NCBI GenBank assembly: GCA_937893605.1 | Contig: CALBGG010000033.1 | Span: 1-13,626 of the forward strand | DNA: 13,626 nucleotides | From: an uncultured Clostridia bacterium | GTDB taxonomy: Bacteria; Bacillota; Clostridia; Oscillospirales; Oscillospiraceae | Direction: 5' to 3' | Part shown: positions 13,572 through 13,626 of the stretch, piece by piece | Position numbering within the stretch: the stretch's first letter is position 1 | Layout: every line of letters begins with the position of its first letter | Notes under the pieces: generated by a model | Seen by the model: the letters and a program-made list of their open reading frames with translations, nothing else | What the model was told of the DNA's origin: nothing | The model's database searches: none | Position numbers and translations under genes: made by a program

Positions 13572-13626
13572 ATGAAATATTTTGGCGGTTGTGACGTAGG
13601 CTCGACCTACACAAAGGCAGTCATAC
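13572..13626 (+). CDS. BadF/HgdC-type activator ATPase, N-terminus only
   Basis: Only 18 codons are visible before the window ends. The ATG follows GGAGG (13559-13563) with an 8-base spacer. The protein starts Met-Lys-Tyr-Phe-Gly-Gly-Cys-Asp-Val-Gly-Ser-Thr-Tyr-Thr-Lys-Ala-Val-Ile. Asp-Val-Gly-Ser-Thr-x-Thr-Lys is the phosphate-1 loop of the ASKHA-fold activators (HgdC, BcrA/BcrD, FldI, HadI). These dimers hold one iron-sulfur cluster and use ATP to push a low-potential electron into HGD-D family enzymes. The position directly after two such enzymes fits this role. Cluster-binding cysteines lie beyond the window, so an activator remains a strong inference from the first motif and context. Confidence 0.82.
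   Translation, partial: MKYFGGCDVGSTYTKAVI

Overview
The window looks like chromosomal DNA from an anaerobic, spore-forming Firmicute of class Clostridia. An Oscillospiraceae-like gut anaerobe is my guess, not something the sequence proves. The grounds are strong AGGAGG ribosome binding sites, canonical TTGACA/TATAAT promoters, tRNA genes with encoded CCA, a SpoIIQ-like LytM protein, a class B sortase with a wall-anchored substrate, and oxygen-sensitive 2-hydroxyacyl-CoA dehydratase-family enzymes.

Layout. (1) 1-1686, minus strand: a secreted protein with a caspase-like His/Cys pair, followed 19 bp later by a lipoprotein cut by the window edge. (2) 2041-3044, plus strand: a SpoIIQ-like M23-family protein, then tRNA-Met and tRNA-Glu behind their own perfect promoter, closed by a strong terminator shared with the convergent gene. 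(3) 3045-4969, minus strand: a class B sortase and, upstream of it, a surface protein with an 18-copy PGGDN repeat and a C-terminal sorting signal. The surface protein has a roughly 150-nt leader closed by a long-range stem. (4) 5322-6188, plus: a pyridoxal/pyridoxamine kinase. (5) 6264-13626, plus: a large locus of 2-hydroxyacyl-CoA dehydratase (HGD-D) family genes.

The last locus is the most interesting part. It holds two tandem paralogous pairs, each a ~395-residue subunit overlapping a 534- or 595-residue subunit by one base. After the first pair come a 57-residue membrane protein and a terminator. A new promoter then leads into a CooC-like MinD-type ATPase with an intact CXC metal site, followed by the second pair. 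A two-copy structured 74-bp repeat separates the second pair from the start of a BadF/HgdC-type activator ATPase. No CoA-transferase, electron transfer flavoprotein, acyl-CoA dehydrogenase or CO dehydrogenase is visible. The set resembles an ATP-driven low-potential reductase or dehydratase with a dedicated metal-cluster maturation factor. Its substrate cannot be read from the sequence.
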